DNA of 64,000 nt. Source: Cryptomeria japonica. Taxonomy: Eukaryota > Streptophyta > Pinopsida > Cupressales > Cupressaceae. Both the position numbers and the translations under genes were made by a program. The stretch spans positions 172,382,361 through 172,446,360 of the forward strand of contig NC_081406.1 of assembly GCF_030272615.1 (NCBI RefSeq), written 5' to 3'. Shown one piece after another: positions 33,026-44,003 of this stretch (the stretch's first letter is position 1; each line of letters begins with the position of its first letter). The notes under the pieces were generated by a model. It worked only from the letters and a program-made list of their open reading frames with translations, did no database searches and was not told the DNA's origin.

Positions 33026-35400
33026 GCTCTAAGACTTTCAAAGTAGTAACCAAACTAAAAAAGATAAAGCAACAATTAACAATTTGGAATAAAGTGCACT
33101 TTGGAAATATATTCACACAAAAAATAGAGATTGAGAAAGAAATGGAGAAAACTAATGAGGAAGTAATTAGGTTTAGGATGAATAACATTCTATATCAAAA
33201 GGAAAAAACCAATCTAGCTCGGTATGAAGAAATCTTAGCTCGAGAAGAAATATATTGGAAACATAAATCTAGGGATCATTGGCTGGAGGCTGGGGATAGA
33301 AACACAAGCTTCTTTCATAATAGCACAAAACAACACAGAGCTATCAATAGAATCAACAAGATTAAATTGGTCTCAGGTGTCTTCAGTGATAACCCTGAGC
33401 TGATAGCCAAGGCAGCAGTTGAGTATTTCGATACTATCCTTAACAATAAAGAAGGCTCCAAGTGGACTAAGGAGAGTGAATTCTTAAAATACATCCTAAA
33501 ATTAATATCTAAAGAACACAACTTGATTCTTAATAAAAAACTAACTATGGAAGAAGTGGAATTAGCTTTATTTCAAATGGGTCCGGATAAGGCCCCTGGC
33601 CCTGACGGGTTCCCAGCACACTTTTTCCAAAAATGTTGGAGCTTCATGGGTAAGGAAATCATAGAGGCCTTAGAAGGGATGAGAAAATCAGGTAAAATTC
33701 TTAGAGAACTAAACAACACATTCATAGCTTTAAACCCAAAAAAGGAAATAGTGGATAGTTTTGAGGATTTTCGTCCAATAGCATTATGTAATACCTTTTA
33801 TAAATTACTCACAAAAACAATGGCAAACAAACTTCACAACCTTCTCCCATAATCATCAGTGACGAACAAATAGGTTTTGTGCCTGGCAGATCCATTTACA
33901 ATGGTATAATCATTGTTCAGGAAGCAGTCCATTCAGTACAAAACAATAAGGTACCAAGCATGATGATCAAACTGGATATTAAAAAAGCATATGATAAAGT
34001 AGACTGACACTTTCTATGCAAATGTCTTGAATCTTTTGAGTTTAACAAGTAGTGGATTAATTTGGTCTTTGAATGCATTGCTACACCTAGGGTGTCAATC
34101 CTAGTCAATGGGGGCCTCAGAAGGTTTTTTTGAAATCTCTAGAGGTCTCAGATAGGGAGATCCCCTCTCCCCCTTTCTATTCATCATCATGGTAGAATCA
34201 CTAGGAAGAATGTTCAATAGGGCAAGAGAAATAGAATAGCTAACTGGTTTTAAAATTACCTTTGACATGGAACCTATTACCCATCAACAATTTGTTGATG
34301 ACACCATGTTGTTTGGACTGAGCAATACTATAGAAGCAAAAGTAATTAAAAAAATCCTAAACAACTACACCACCATCTCTGAACAAGAGATCAACACTCT
34401 GAAGTCCAACATAACCTTTTTTAACACAAATAAAGAACTCCAAAGGAAAATCCTAAATATTCTTAAATACAAAATAGGAGAATTACCATGTAAATACCTG
34501 AGTCTCCCCTTAGACAAGGGTATTAGATCATCCAAACTATGGGATCAGGTAGTCTCCAAAATCACAAATAGGATCTCCTCCTGGAAAGGAAAATGGTTAT
34601 CCTTTATCGGTAAGGCCACTATGATCAAGTCAGTTCTCTCAGCTATGCCAATTTACCAACTCTCATGCATGGACCTTCCCGCATCTAAGAGAAAGGAGAT
34701 CACAAAACACATGAGGACCTTTTTTTGGCAAGGCTCTGAAGACAAATTCAGACTTCCATTGATCGATTGGGATAAGATATGCTTGCCTAAGGAGATGGGG
34801 GGTCTGGGCATCAAAGATCTAAAAATCCAAAGCAAAGCATTACGCGCGAAGCTTGTTTGGCGAATGTATACTAATCCCAAAGTCAAATGGACATGTACCC
34901 TTTATAACAAATACTTGCATAACCAAGATCCTATAAGCATCTTTAGGACAGCCCACACTCATAAAGGTTCTAGAATCTGGAACTTTATGCTGGAGTGTAG
35001 AGATATCATAACAGACAAGCTAACTTGGAACATTGTTAATGGGCAAGATGCCCTTTTCTGGAGAGACTAGATGCCCTTTTCTGGAGAGACTCCTGGGGGG
35101 CTCATCCTCCCTTAAATACTCTTCATAACTTCAATAAGATCATACCCACCCTTGAAGAACTTTGGGGTGTGCATGTAAAAGATTATGTGGAGAAATTCTA
35201 CATTGGGAGCTTTAAAACATGGAGATGGAAATCAATGGATTATCTAAACATTCCGGCTCAGGAAAGATCCCTCTTATCTCAGATCCTAGCCTTAAGAAGT
35301 GTTTCTTTAAACTCTGAAGCAGATAAACTAATATGGGCTAGATCCAAAAGGGGGAAATACGAAACTAAGGAGGGTTATAAATAACTGTTAATTAAGGATA
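33001..35400 (+). pseudogene. LINE B ORF2, reverse transcriptase
   Basis: Fingers: DKAPGPDGFPAHFF (about 33588), LRELNNTFIALNPKK and FRPIALCNTFYKLLTK. Palm: EQIGFVPGRS (33860), KLDIKKAYDKVD (motif A, 33969), GDPLSPFLFII (34150), QQFVDDTMLFG (34285-34317), then thumb blocks such as LPCKYLSLPLD and FRLPLIDWDKICLPKEMGGLG. Catalytic D residues of motif A and of FVDD are present. Lesions: shifts near 33850 and 34120, TGA in place of Trp just after motif A (about 34006), several TAGs up to 34238, and a 23-bp tandem duplication at 35046-35091 that adds a stop and shifts the frame. Confidence 0.92.
35046..35091 (+). repeat. 23-bp tandem duplication inside LINE B ORF2
   Basis: The unit from 35046 to 35068 (AGATGCCCTTTTCTGGAGAG plus ACT) is repeated exactly at 35069-35091. 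Because 23 is not a multiple of three it shifts ORF2, and it creates the TAG at 35068-35070. The copies are identical, so this is a recent change. Confidence 0.92.
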
Positions 35401-35449
35401 ATAACCCATGTTCCAACCTACCCCTAACTCTTTGTTGGGATAAAAGGTG

Positions 35450-36449
35450 CCTTTCAAAAGAAGGCTTGTTTGCATGGTTGGCTATTCAGAATCGACTCCT
35501 CACTAATGAAACCTTCACCAAACTATGATATGAAGGTCCTAGCAGATGTCCATTATGTGAAAAGGAAGAAGAAAATTCTAACCATCTTCTGTTAACCTGC
35601 GGTTATGCACACAATTGTTGGGGATGGTTAAAAAATCAGCTAATTTGGTATACCCCTATTCCTAATAATATTTCTGATCTATTCCATGCTTGGCCAATCC
35701 AGAACATTGGCTACATGTTTGAAAATTTATGGATCATTGCCCCCTCCATTATGATCTGGGAAATCTGGAAGGAAAGAAATAGGAGGTTTTTCAAAGATAG
35801 TAAAATGCAATGGTATCAATTGACCAATAAAATTGAAGCTACCATAGTTGAAATAATAAATAACCAGACCTCCAATTACCAGAGAGATGTCAATATGTCC
35901 TATTGGGATGAAAAAATGAAACTAAGATGGAAAGGTCTAAAGATACCACCCTTCATTGGTAGAGGCCCACCATCCAACTTTATATTACGTAATGAATGCA
36001 AGTGGCTTCCCCCTATTGTTGGATGGTTTAAACTTAACTTTGATGGCACCTCTAGGGGCAACCCGGGGAGTGCTGGTCTTGGGTGCAGCCTTCATAATTC
36101 AAGTGGGGATAAGGTGGCCTATATGGCCCTCCCCTCTGGTAAATGCACAAACAATGTAGCAGAAATGCAAGCACTTGTTGTAGGGATAAACCTATGCATT
36201 ATACTCAATATTAAGAGGATTGTCATTGAAGGGGATTCAGCCATTATCATCAATGCCCTTAGAAAAGGGGCAATTCCTAATTGGAAGCTAAATGCCTCCC
36301 TGGCTAAGATACTGATAGACATCAAAACATTTGACGGGGTCATCTTTAATCATATCTACAGGGAAGGCAACAAAAGAGCTGATTCCCTCGCTAATATGGG
36401 GGCTGATGGTAAGACAATAATCCACGTAGCTCCTATCATTTATCCTTAA
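35450..36449 (+). pseudogene. LINE B ORF2, zinc-binding segment and RNase H
   Basis: GPSRCPLCEKEEENSNHLLL (near 35540-35600) is the zf-RVT motif CxxC...H followed by C. From 35715 to 36449 the frame is fully open for 244 codons: a connection region (IWEIWKERNRRFF) and then RNase H with KLNFDGTSRGNPGSAGLG, NNVAEMQAL, RIVIEGDSA and IYREGNKRADSLAN. The four catalytic positions are intact, and the stop at 36447-36449 ends ORF2. It is the best preserved coding piece of LINE B. Confidence 0.93.
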
Positions 36450-36944
36450 AACAAAATTTCACAACTACACACAACCTATAACTATAACAGTATTCATACC
36501 ATATGATAGCAGTCACACAAATTGTCCATAACCTGTATCCTATCATATACATAAAAACAGCCTGAACCCATAACTAGAGGAGAAAAGGAGAAAACCTATC
36601 CTCCAATTCCTCTGATTGATATCATTTGAGGCCCCCATATTAATTTACTAACACACTCGACAATTTTTTCAAACTTTCTAAATAGATACACAGAAATATA
36701 TAAATATATTAAATCTTTGCATATAGATAGAGCTATATATTTAGATAATACACAGTTATTAATATATAATACATACAAACACATTATAAATACTTAAATG
36801 GATATATAAATATATATATAGATATATATTATATAGAAATTACTTAATAACAGACAGCATTGAGCTTAATTAAAATGGATATTTACATATTTATAGATAT
36901 TTGTATAAACCAGTATATACAAATTTACAAAGATATAGATATTC

Positions 36945-36976
<32 letters not shown>

Positions 36977-37107
36977 GCATATATATACACAAATATATAT
37001 ATATATATATATATATAAACACATATACATGTACTTATATATATATATATATAAACATATGTATATATACAGATATCATAATTAGATAAATACACACACA
37101 CATATTC

Positions 37108-37145
<38 letters not shown>

Positions 37146-37263
37146 TTGTGTATATATGTGTGTATATATATGTTTATATATATGTCTATATATACATCTG
37201 TATATATATATATATATATATAGACATATATATAAACATATATATACACACATATATACACAA

Positions 37264-37297
<34 letters not shown>

Positions 37298-38154
37298 GAA
37301 TATGTGTGTGTGTATATATATATGAATATGTGTGTGTGTGTGTGTGTATTTATCTAATTATGATATCTGTATATATACATATGTTTATATATATATATAT
37401 ATATTCATACATATATAAATTTATTTATATTTATAATCCAAAACTAATAATTAAAACATTTATATAATGAATATATCAAAATTAATATATATTATCATAT
37501 ATTTATATCTACACATACAAACTGAAAATATATCTACAGAACATTTTATACAGATAAATCTTCAACTTAGATTTATTAATACACAAATTATCAAGATTTT
37601 TATGATTATATATTAGTTGTCATTAATAAACACTTTGCCCAAAGGATTAAACATTTCATCTTACGGAGCAGAGGTCAATTATTAGCTCCATAGTCAGGGA
37701 CACTCATATCTAAATATAACAATTATATAATAATAAACCCCCAATTAAGAGTGTCTGATCATCATTGCAAGTATGATCCCCAAGAAATCCTGGCCATTAT
37801 GACGGGTCAGAGCTTTGGTGTAAGGCATACTTGCTGGCTTTCTGTATCAGAAACTCGTTTGATCATCTGCCAAAATTAAATTTGGCTTCTCAAAACGATT
37901 TTCCCACAAGCAACTCATCATTTAAGGATATGGCATTATTACTAAACCAATAAGAAACATCCAAAGTGGGCATATAGTTTGCATGAATTTAGAATGGATG
38001 TGAAAGCTCATACTTTCACATAATTACCCTACACGGCTATTAAACCAAGCCTTCAGGTTAAAATTCAGAATCTCTTTAATCTAACAAGACCTTCTGGACT
38101 GAAGTATAGCAGGCGATTGATACCCCAATCAAATTAAGCAGTTCTAAGAGGCAG
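36450..38154. other. LINE B 3' part, AT-rich, with microsatellite
   Basis: No poly(A) tail follows RNase H here, so the element continues. Up to 37440 the sequence is dominated by TA and TG/CA runs including the palindrome described next. The stretch 37440-38154 is plain AT-rich sequence without a gene. Confidence 0.6.
37036..37403. repeat. 368-bp AT/GT-rich palindrome
   Basis: The outer arms carry non-repetitive sequence in perfect inverted order: TATACAGATATCATAATTAG (from 37066) returns in reverse complement at 37347-37373. The inner arms (37140-37188 and 37221-37269) are also exact inverses, but centred 15 bp to the left, because a block containing GAATATGTGTGTG is present twice in the right arm. 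The DNA or its RNA could fold into a hairpin of more than 150 bp stem. All open frames here are microsatellite translations. Confidence 0.85.
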
Positions 38155-38691
38155 ATGGGATTTGAGGGCACCATTACTAAGGACCACCTCAAGCGCATCA
38201 TACGCCTTCCCCACACCTTAGTTATTGATGCTGTAGAGACTATCCTTGGTCTGGACTTTCTTACAAATTCAGACCGAACCAGAGCTAACTCGGATGTGGC
38301 CGCCATGTTTCTAGCTTTGACGGTTACCTCCACCATGAATCAAGAGGACACATGTGCTTTGTGTAAGGAGGTCTTCATTGCCTCAATCTTAGGCGATTTG
38401 GAGCGGGTTCTAGTCAATATTGAAAACGACTGGACAATCCTTAGGCCGAGAGACTATGATGTCCTCATTCAGAACAATAGGCCGGTTACTAGACTCCCCA
38501 TTATCACTATGGATGGTGTGGCCTTCACCAGGGAGAGGAGTGATGCAATTAACAAGAATGTCAACTTTCTACTGCATTTATTTCATGTGAAACACCCTCC
38601 AAAACCTACTTGGTTTGAGGACTTCCTGAAGGCAGAGGGCATGGTTCTAGACAATGAGGAAGCTACGACCATGTCTTCTGGTTCAGATTGA
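38155..38691 (+). CDS. Open 178-codon frame in the LINE B 3' part, unrecognised
   Basis: An ATG-started frame without any stop, which stands out in an element whose ORF1 and ORF2 are full of lesions. Codon use and composition look protein-like. It starts MGFEGTITKDHLKRIIRLPH, contains CALCKEVF and a charged stretch WTILRPRDYD, then VKHPPKPTWFEDFLKAEG, and ends with an acidic/serine tail (SSGSD). No membrane segment, signal peptide or known motif is visible, and a single CxxC does not make a zinc finger. It lies 1.7 kb behind RNase H and 1.4 kb before the poly(A) tail, so it belongs to the transposed unit. It may be a LINE accessory ORF or a captured host exon. I cannot align it with the post-RNase H ORF of LINE C. 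Confidence 0.5.
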   Translation: MGFEGTITKDHLKRIIRLPHTLVIDAVETILGLDFLTNSDRTRANSDVAAMFLALTVTSTMNQEDTCALCKEVFIASILGDLERVLVNIENDWTILRPRDYDVLIQNNRPVTRLPIITMDGVAFTRERSDAINKNVNFLLHLFHVKHPPKPTWFEDFLKAEGMVLDNEEATTMSSGSD

Positions 38692-40152
38692 GTGGGCCTT
38701 GGCTCTTGGTGAGTGAATGTGACAATTTTGATCATTCCTTATCACTAAACGTTTGGCCTATACTAACGATTTAGCATATTACTATTTCCGTAAAACAGTG
38801 TTAATTTTGAAGCTAACAGAGACCTCGGAGGAGATATTAATCTTGCTGAATCCCAAAAAACAAACATAAGTGGCCTAAAGGACATTAAAATAGTTTTCTT
38901 TAACTGTTAATTTCAAGGCGTACTTAGATAAAATAGTTATGATGGAATGATTATTTATATAGACATGCAGATGGGGAAATAGGACCATTATATTCGCATT
39001 CTGGTTTGGACACTCATTAATATGAATATATGCTCTAGATATGTTTATAAGCATCTAGATGCATTCATACAATGGTATTTATTCACATTGGTGGAAATCC
39101 TATCAGGGCGAGAAATAATGGCTTCAATTTTTTCATGTGTTTGGCCTATTTTGAACTATGAACACCAGTTGTAACGCTCAAGTGCCCTGTCATATTCTTA
39201 TTAGATATTTGCTGACGAATTCTCTATTTTGGGGTGACCATTTGACAAATCTTAGACTGTAGCTTATATGTGGCATACATGAAAAATATTCAAGGTAAGG
39301 ATAGAGGTTATATCCAACCCTGAATAATCATATACCCCATTACCCTCTCTATTATTAATCTACAGTGAAGTGAGGGTATGCCGATCCCTGGCATGATAGA
39401 ATCTCATTTACCCACTCTTGTTATTGTAGCCTGGATTTTACCCATTACTAGGGATGGCATCCAGGAGCATAAACAAGAGATGGTAAACTGGAGATTCATT
39501 ATAAAGGATGGTCAAAATCCGATCAAGAGAGGAATATTATCTACAAACTCGGCTTATGAATGATACATGGTCTACTATTACAAATTGGGAAAATGAGGAA
39601 TATCCAACCACATTTAATGTTTTGCTTATATTTCTCTATATAAGATTTCTAAGGATAGGCCTTATAGGATATTTAGTTGTGGAAATTTCCTATCCCGATA
39701 GATAGAATTTCATCTGAAATAGCATACTAAATGTCACTAATAATTTTGTCAAGTGATTGAAAAACTAACCATGTAGGACAAACAAGGTTATCTCTTGGCA
39801 ATTAACAGAAACTAAATGCAATCAAAGTTCAACATCAGAGCCATGCCTCAAGAAGTCAGGGGATAACTGATAACTGAAATTTGTAATCAAGGGCTTGTAA
39901 GGGAGGGGAAAAAAAAAAAAGAAACACCCTCCCACCTACTCACCCTAGCCCGAGGTGTTGATGTGTTATTTAGATCTGAAACTATTGTATAGTGATGTAA
40001 AGATTATCTGGACTACAGTCCAGGGCAAGGCTGGAGGTTTTCTCGCCTCCACTCTTTCCTACTGGTGCTCGCACGAGTGGATTAATGTAAAATTTCAAAA
40101 ATGATTAATAAAATTGTTGGCTTCGGCCTTTTATCGATCAAAAAAAAAAAAA
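38692..40152 (+). other. LINE B terminal 3' region and poly(A)
   Basis: Non-coding as far as I can see. The last 120 bp (GGTTTTCTCGCCTCC, GGTGCTCGCACGAG, AATAAAATTGTTGG, CTTCGGCCTTTTATCGATC) are the characteristic 3' end of plant L1 elements, with AATAAA as polyadenylation signal, followed by A13. Confidence 0.75.
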
Positions 40153-40166
40153 ATCTTAGGAAAAAA
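40149..40166. repeat. Target-site duplication of LINE B, right copy
   Basis: Exact match to 30062-30079. The left end merges with the poly(A) tail. Confidence 0.85.
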
Positions 40167-41362
40167 TATATGGGCCAAGAAAAAATGTTAAAAAAAGGGA
40201 GAAAAATGATATTATTTTATTAATTATGATAAAATATAAAGTAAACTATAGATAAGGATAAGGATAATAATGAATATAAAATAAATATCAATATCGTAAT
40301 TTATAAAACATTATAAAACCATCCCAATATTTTGCCTGCTCACATTTGTTTGGTCACTTGTTTTTTTGAAATGAAAAAAAATAAAACCGTAGGTAAAAAT
40401 AATGGCCAATAAAAAAAATAAAAAAATGGAGAGAAAAATGCTTTTAATAAAAAATCAAGATAAAGCATAGAATAAAATGTTTGACATAATTTTGAAAAAA
40501 AATTAATTGAGTGAGATGAAAACATTAGTCTTTGCCCATAGATACGAGGGACTAATAAGATGGCTTCTCTTGGCCATAAATTTCAAAAATTAAAAATGAA
40601 ATTGAACTTCAATTGATTCATAAGTTTGAAAATATAGTTGCTTTTTTAAACCATACCCTACTGTAGGTTTATTTTTCTTGAAAATATATGCTTCCTAAAT
40701 ATACAAGTTCCTATCCCTTTTGAGATAGAACAAAAGCATATTTATGTCTATCCCTTTTTGTCCAATACTCTTCTTGTACCACCTTTTGAAAAGCATATTG
40801 TGTCTATCCCTTTTACCCTACTTTATTCTAAATATTGGGATAGACATAAATATTTACCCTACTTTTAGGATTGGAAATTCAATACTCTTCATGTACCACC
40901 TTTTGAAAAGGGCCTTTCTCTATTAATAAATTTGAGAAGTATTTCATTAAAACATATTATGCCTTATGTCAAATCTTAGGGTTGGATGTTGAGGACAAGA
41001 TCCTAGCCTAGGTAATGCTGATAGCAATGAGAATTCCGCATAAGTATGTCAATCTCGATTTCAATTTCTCATCATAATATATTTCAATTTAGTTTCATGA
41101 AAGATTGTTGAGGGTTACATAAAACCCTAAGGAAATCAAATTCAAAATATTCCTCATTGTTGTGTTATCCTATTTTGTTTCAACATAAATATTAATGGGC
41201 TGGAGAACTTTAGCTAAAGTTTTATGATAACCAAGGTAAGTCATATTCAATCTAGAGATGGTGTTCCATCTGGGATAGAAAATTAAATGTGGCAGATTAT
41301 GTCACCTTTCATCAACACTTTGTAATGAGGATCATACACTGGATGGGATATGAAATGGATAG
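40167..41362. other. Spacer with small duplications, no gene seen
   Basis: The segment 40320-40440 (GGTCACTTG...AAACCGTAGGTAAAAA...ATGGCCAAT) resembles the two LINE B flanks joined together, so the insertion hit one copy of a local duplication. Near 40764-40793 and 40881-40910 a 30-bp sequence (AATACTCTTC..., one mismatch) is repeated directly. TTTATGTCTATCCC at about 40740 is inverted at about 40838. Confidence 0.6.
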
Positions 41363-41367
41363 GATAT
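41363..41367. repeat. Target-site duplication of Copia-2, left copy
   Basis: GATAT precedes the 5' LTR. GATAC follows the 3' LTR at 56985-56989, so four of five bases agree. Confidence 0.6.
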
Positions 41368-41858
41368 TGTTGGTGTAAATAATTATTCATCATGGATATT
41401 ATTACACCTTACTTCAGTTTACTTAGGATAATGCATTTCATAGTAGTTTGGGTATGAGACACTTGGGTATTTGTGCCACATTGGGATAGTGTGTGTAGGA
41501 TAATTTCCACCTTTTATGGTTTGATCTTGTTACTACTCTATCATATCTAGTTATTGTAGAGTGATAATTCCACCTTCGATGGGTGATCCACCTCATGTGG
41601 AATATTTTATTATTTTTCCTACCTACCACACCTATTTCCTACCTACCCCTATTTCTTATTGAGCCACATGTCATGTTTGTGTGCTCATATATCCATATTG
41701 CCTTGCCTATATATGCAAGCTCATATACATTATATGTGACACATTTTTTATCTTTTGATCATCTATTTATTGATGAGAATACAGATTATTCTTGTCCTAT
41801 ATTTTGTCTCTCTATTTTGTACTTTTCATTGAGCTCTTGATCTTGGAAAAATCTCACA
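41368..41858 (+). repeat. 5' LTR of Copia-2
   Basis: It begins TGTTGGTGTAAATAATTATT and ends ATCTCACA. It aligns with 56500-56984. GCCTATATATGC near 41705 is a plausible TATA box. Confidence 0.92.
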
Positions 41859-41870
41859 TGGTATCAGATC
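41859..41870 (+). other. Primer-binding site of Copia-2
   Basis: TGGTATCAGATC directly abuts the LTR. One base differs from the usual TGGTATCAGAGC (initiator methionine tRNA). Confidence 0.85.
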
Positions 41871-43553
41871 CATTAGAGCGTCATTGATTCATCCTTAAGA
41901 GGCTTTATTATGATGTAAAGAGGCAGATCTGAGGAGAAGCATCTTTTGAAGGCATCCTATACTAGATCCAACATCACCATTGCATCTGGGTGGCTCTTTC
42001 CATGAATTTTGATTATAAATTTGCATATATTGGGTGAAAGTCAAATTTCAGGCTTCGAGGAAAATTTTGCCCAGTTTGGGTAGTACGGTATGAATTTTCA
42101 AATTTTATTTTTTTAAATAAAAATTTTATTTTCTACAGTTTTTATTCATTTCGTAGAAAATATTTTTTTTGAAAAAAATAATATTAATAATAATTGAAAA
42201 AATCTTTTTAAAAAACTCAAAAAAAAAATTGTATTTCGAGGGTTGGGGGGTGTTATTCACCCCCACCCCCAGGACACCGTATTGTCTACGTTTTTTTGCA
42301 GACTCTGCCACCATACCGCTATCGTGCGATCATTGTCCCCAGTCAGCGTACTTACTCCTCGGGCCTCGCAAACCACCATACTCTGCACCATCTGTGTCGT
42401 GTATCTTCCGGTCAGCTCTCCGGCCCCACCATCAGCGACCACCCTGCTCGGGTCGCCCTGCTCCGGCTCTGGCTTCGGTACCAGCATCCACCATTGGCGT
42501 CTGTTTTTCCTGATGGTTCCTCCATTACCATTGCACCATGTTCTAGTCTAGTGGACTGACATATGCTCCTACCAATCAGCCCATGCTCCTCTCACCGTCG
42601 GTACCGCTTCCTGGCCCTGCCTTCCCGGTCGGCTATGACCTCCCCAGCGGTTCCACTCCTAGTCACCACCACCCCGCTAACTATCCTCTACCATGCAGCC
42701 TACCACGAAAACACTGCCCATGTGGCAACACCGCTACTTAGCCTAACATGCGACCAGCCACCTTTGCATATCGTGCTACCACATAACCTGTACGGAACCT
42801 GCCAATTTTTGCCATGTCATCATGTGTATACCGTACAAACAATCATGCAGGGGGATGTGAAGTTTTTTTGATGGTCAGATGTGCATCAAATTTAAGCCTA
42901 TTATTTTCTGATGTTAGTGCCACATCATCAGTATTTTGAAATTTTTTTACCCCCCTCTTGTTGAGCTTTTCATTTTTGCAGTTCAACTTTGGAAGGCCAT
43001 ATCTTGCTTATTTTTGCTCCTTTTTTTGTGCAATTGTTTTTGAAATGGGCTGAGTTTTCATGTACTTTCTCATGGTGGAATTATCTTCTGATTTTGATGA
43101 ACATATTTTTCATAAATATTTGTTTTTGGTGACTCTACCTGTCCAATCCTCGTTTCTGCAACTTTCGGGACTCTGTTTGGGCTCATACAAACTCCTTTTC
43201 ATGTGTCATTTTTTTTGAAAGTGCATAATTTTTTCGTCTTCTCTCATAATTTGCTATCAATTTGCAGTGATTTTTGGTAGAAATTGTACTTTCAGTATAT
43301 GGTCCTTTTTGACCAATTTAGCACTTGTATTGCATAGATCTATCTTGCTAGTCTTTTGCATTGTAGTTCTCAACCTATTGGGCATTTTTAAAACAAAATC
43401 AGAAGTCCACCTTGCCATTTTTTGCAAGTGGCCTATTGTACACACACTACATATAAAGTGCCAAAATCATCATTTTAGGGGGACTTTGATTGATTGAATG
43501 TGGAGGGTGTCTCTTGTGCTTTTGTGCTCTTATGTTCTTTCTATTTTTATGCT
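41871..43553 (+). other. Long leader of Copia-2 with a GC-rich island
   Basis: The leader is 1.7 kb. Positions 42230-42860 are markedly richer in G and C than the neighbourhood and are open in several overlapping frames at once, which argues against a conserved protein. A run of G and C (GGTTGGGGGG to CACCCCCACCCCC, 42240-42270) could form a hairpin. Possible captured sequence, or a structured RNA leader. Confidence 0.45.
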
Positions 43554-44003
43554 ATGGGTTCTTCTAATCTTCCTCTCTTAAAACCTCATAATTATGCTAC
43601 TTGGAAAATTGGTGCATGGAGTAAACTTACGGAATAAGGACTAACTTATTATATTGATGGAACTATTGTTTCTCCCGCTAATCTTGTTAGTCACTTGGAT
43701 TGGCTCACTAAAAATATCATGGCAATTGGTACCTTAAGAAAGTATGTATGAAAGGATCTCATTTTTCATATTGAGAAATGTACTCTAATCAAGGATGCTT
43801 GGAAAAAGTTCAAAACTTGTATGGTTAAGTTCATGAGATTAGGGGATATCAGATTGATAGTGATCTCACCATGTTAGATCCCAAGAACTTTGATACTATA
43901 AAAGATTATGTCACTAAGGAAAAAGAATTGAGGGCACAACTCAAGGATTGTGGCATTGATAAGAAGGATACTCAATTGATCTTCAATTTGATGGGCAAAC
44001 TTC
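43554..44003 (+). pseudogene. Copia-2 gag, 5' part
   Basis: Starts MGSSNLPLLKPHNYATWKIG, the standard N-terminus of plant Copia Gag (LxxxNYxxWK). It continues IDGTIVSPANLVSHLDWL. Stops and shifts are present. The frame is cut at 44003 by the Gypsy insertion and resumes at 54483. Confidence 0.85.
43999..44003. repeat. Target-site duplication of the nested Gypsy, left copy
   Basis: ACTTC, identical to 54478-54482. Confidence 0.93.

Larger units (their letters stand above)
30080..40152 (+). mobile_element. LINE B, near full-length L1-type non-LTR retrotransposon (about 10 kb)
   Basis: It is bounded by an 18-bp target-site duplication and ends TTTTATCGATC plus 13 A. Order: short leader, ORF1 with a DUF4283-like domain (30245-32164), ORF2 with APE endonuclease, RT, zf-RVT and RNase H (about 32190-36449), then a 3.7-kb 3' part with a microsatellite palindrome and an open 178-codon frame. 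Typical plant L1 elements are 6-7 kb, so the 3' part is unusually long. The element is inactive: ORF1 and ORF2 both carry stops and frameshifts. A related unoccupied sequence at about 40320-40440 supports the boundaries. Confidence 0.88.

Noticed and set aside
36901-37357. Frames of Tyr/Ile/His/Val/Cys repeats near 37 kb
   Set aside because: Microsatellite translations within the AT/GT palindrome.
42169-42871. Overlapping frames in the GC-rich leader of Copia-2
   Set aside because: Several frames and both strands are open at once because of base composition. No domain is recognisable.
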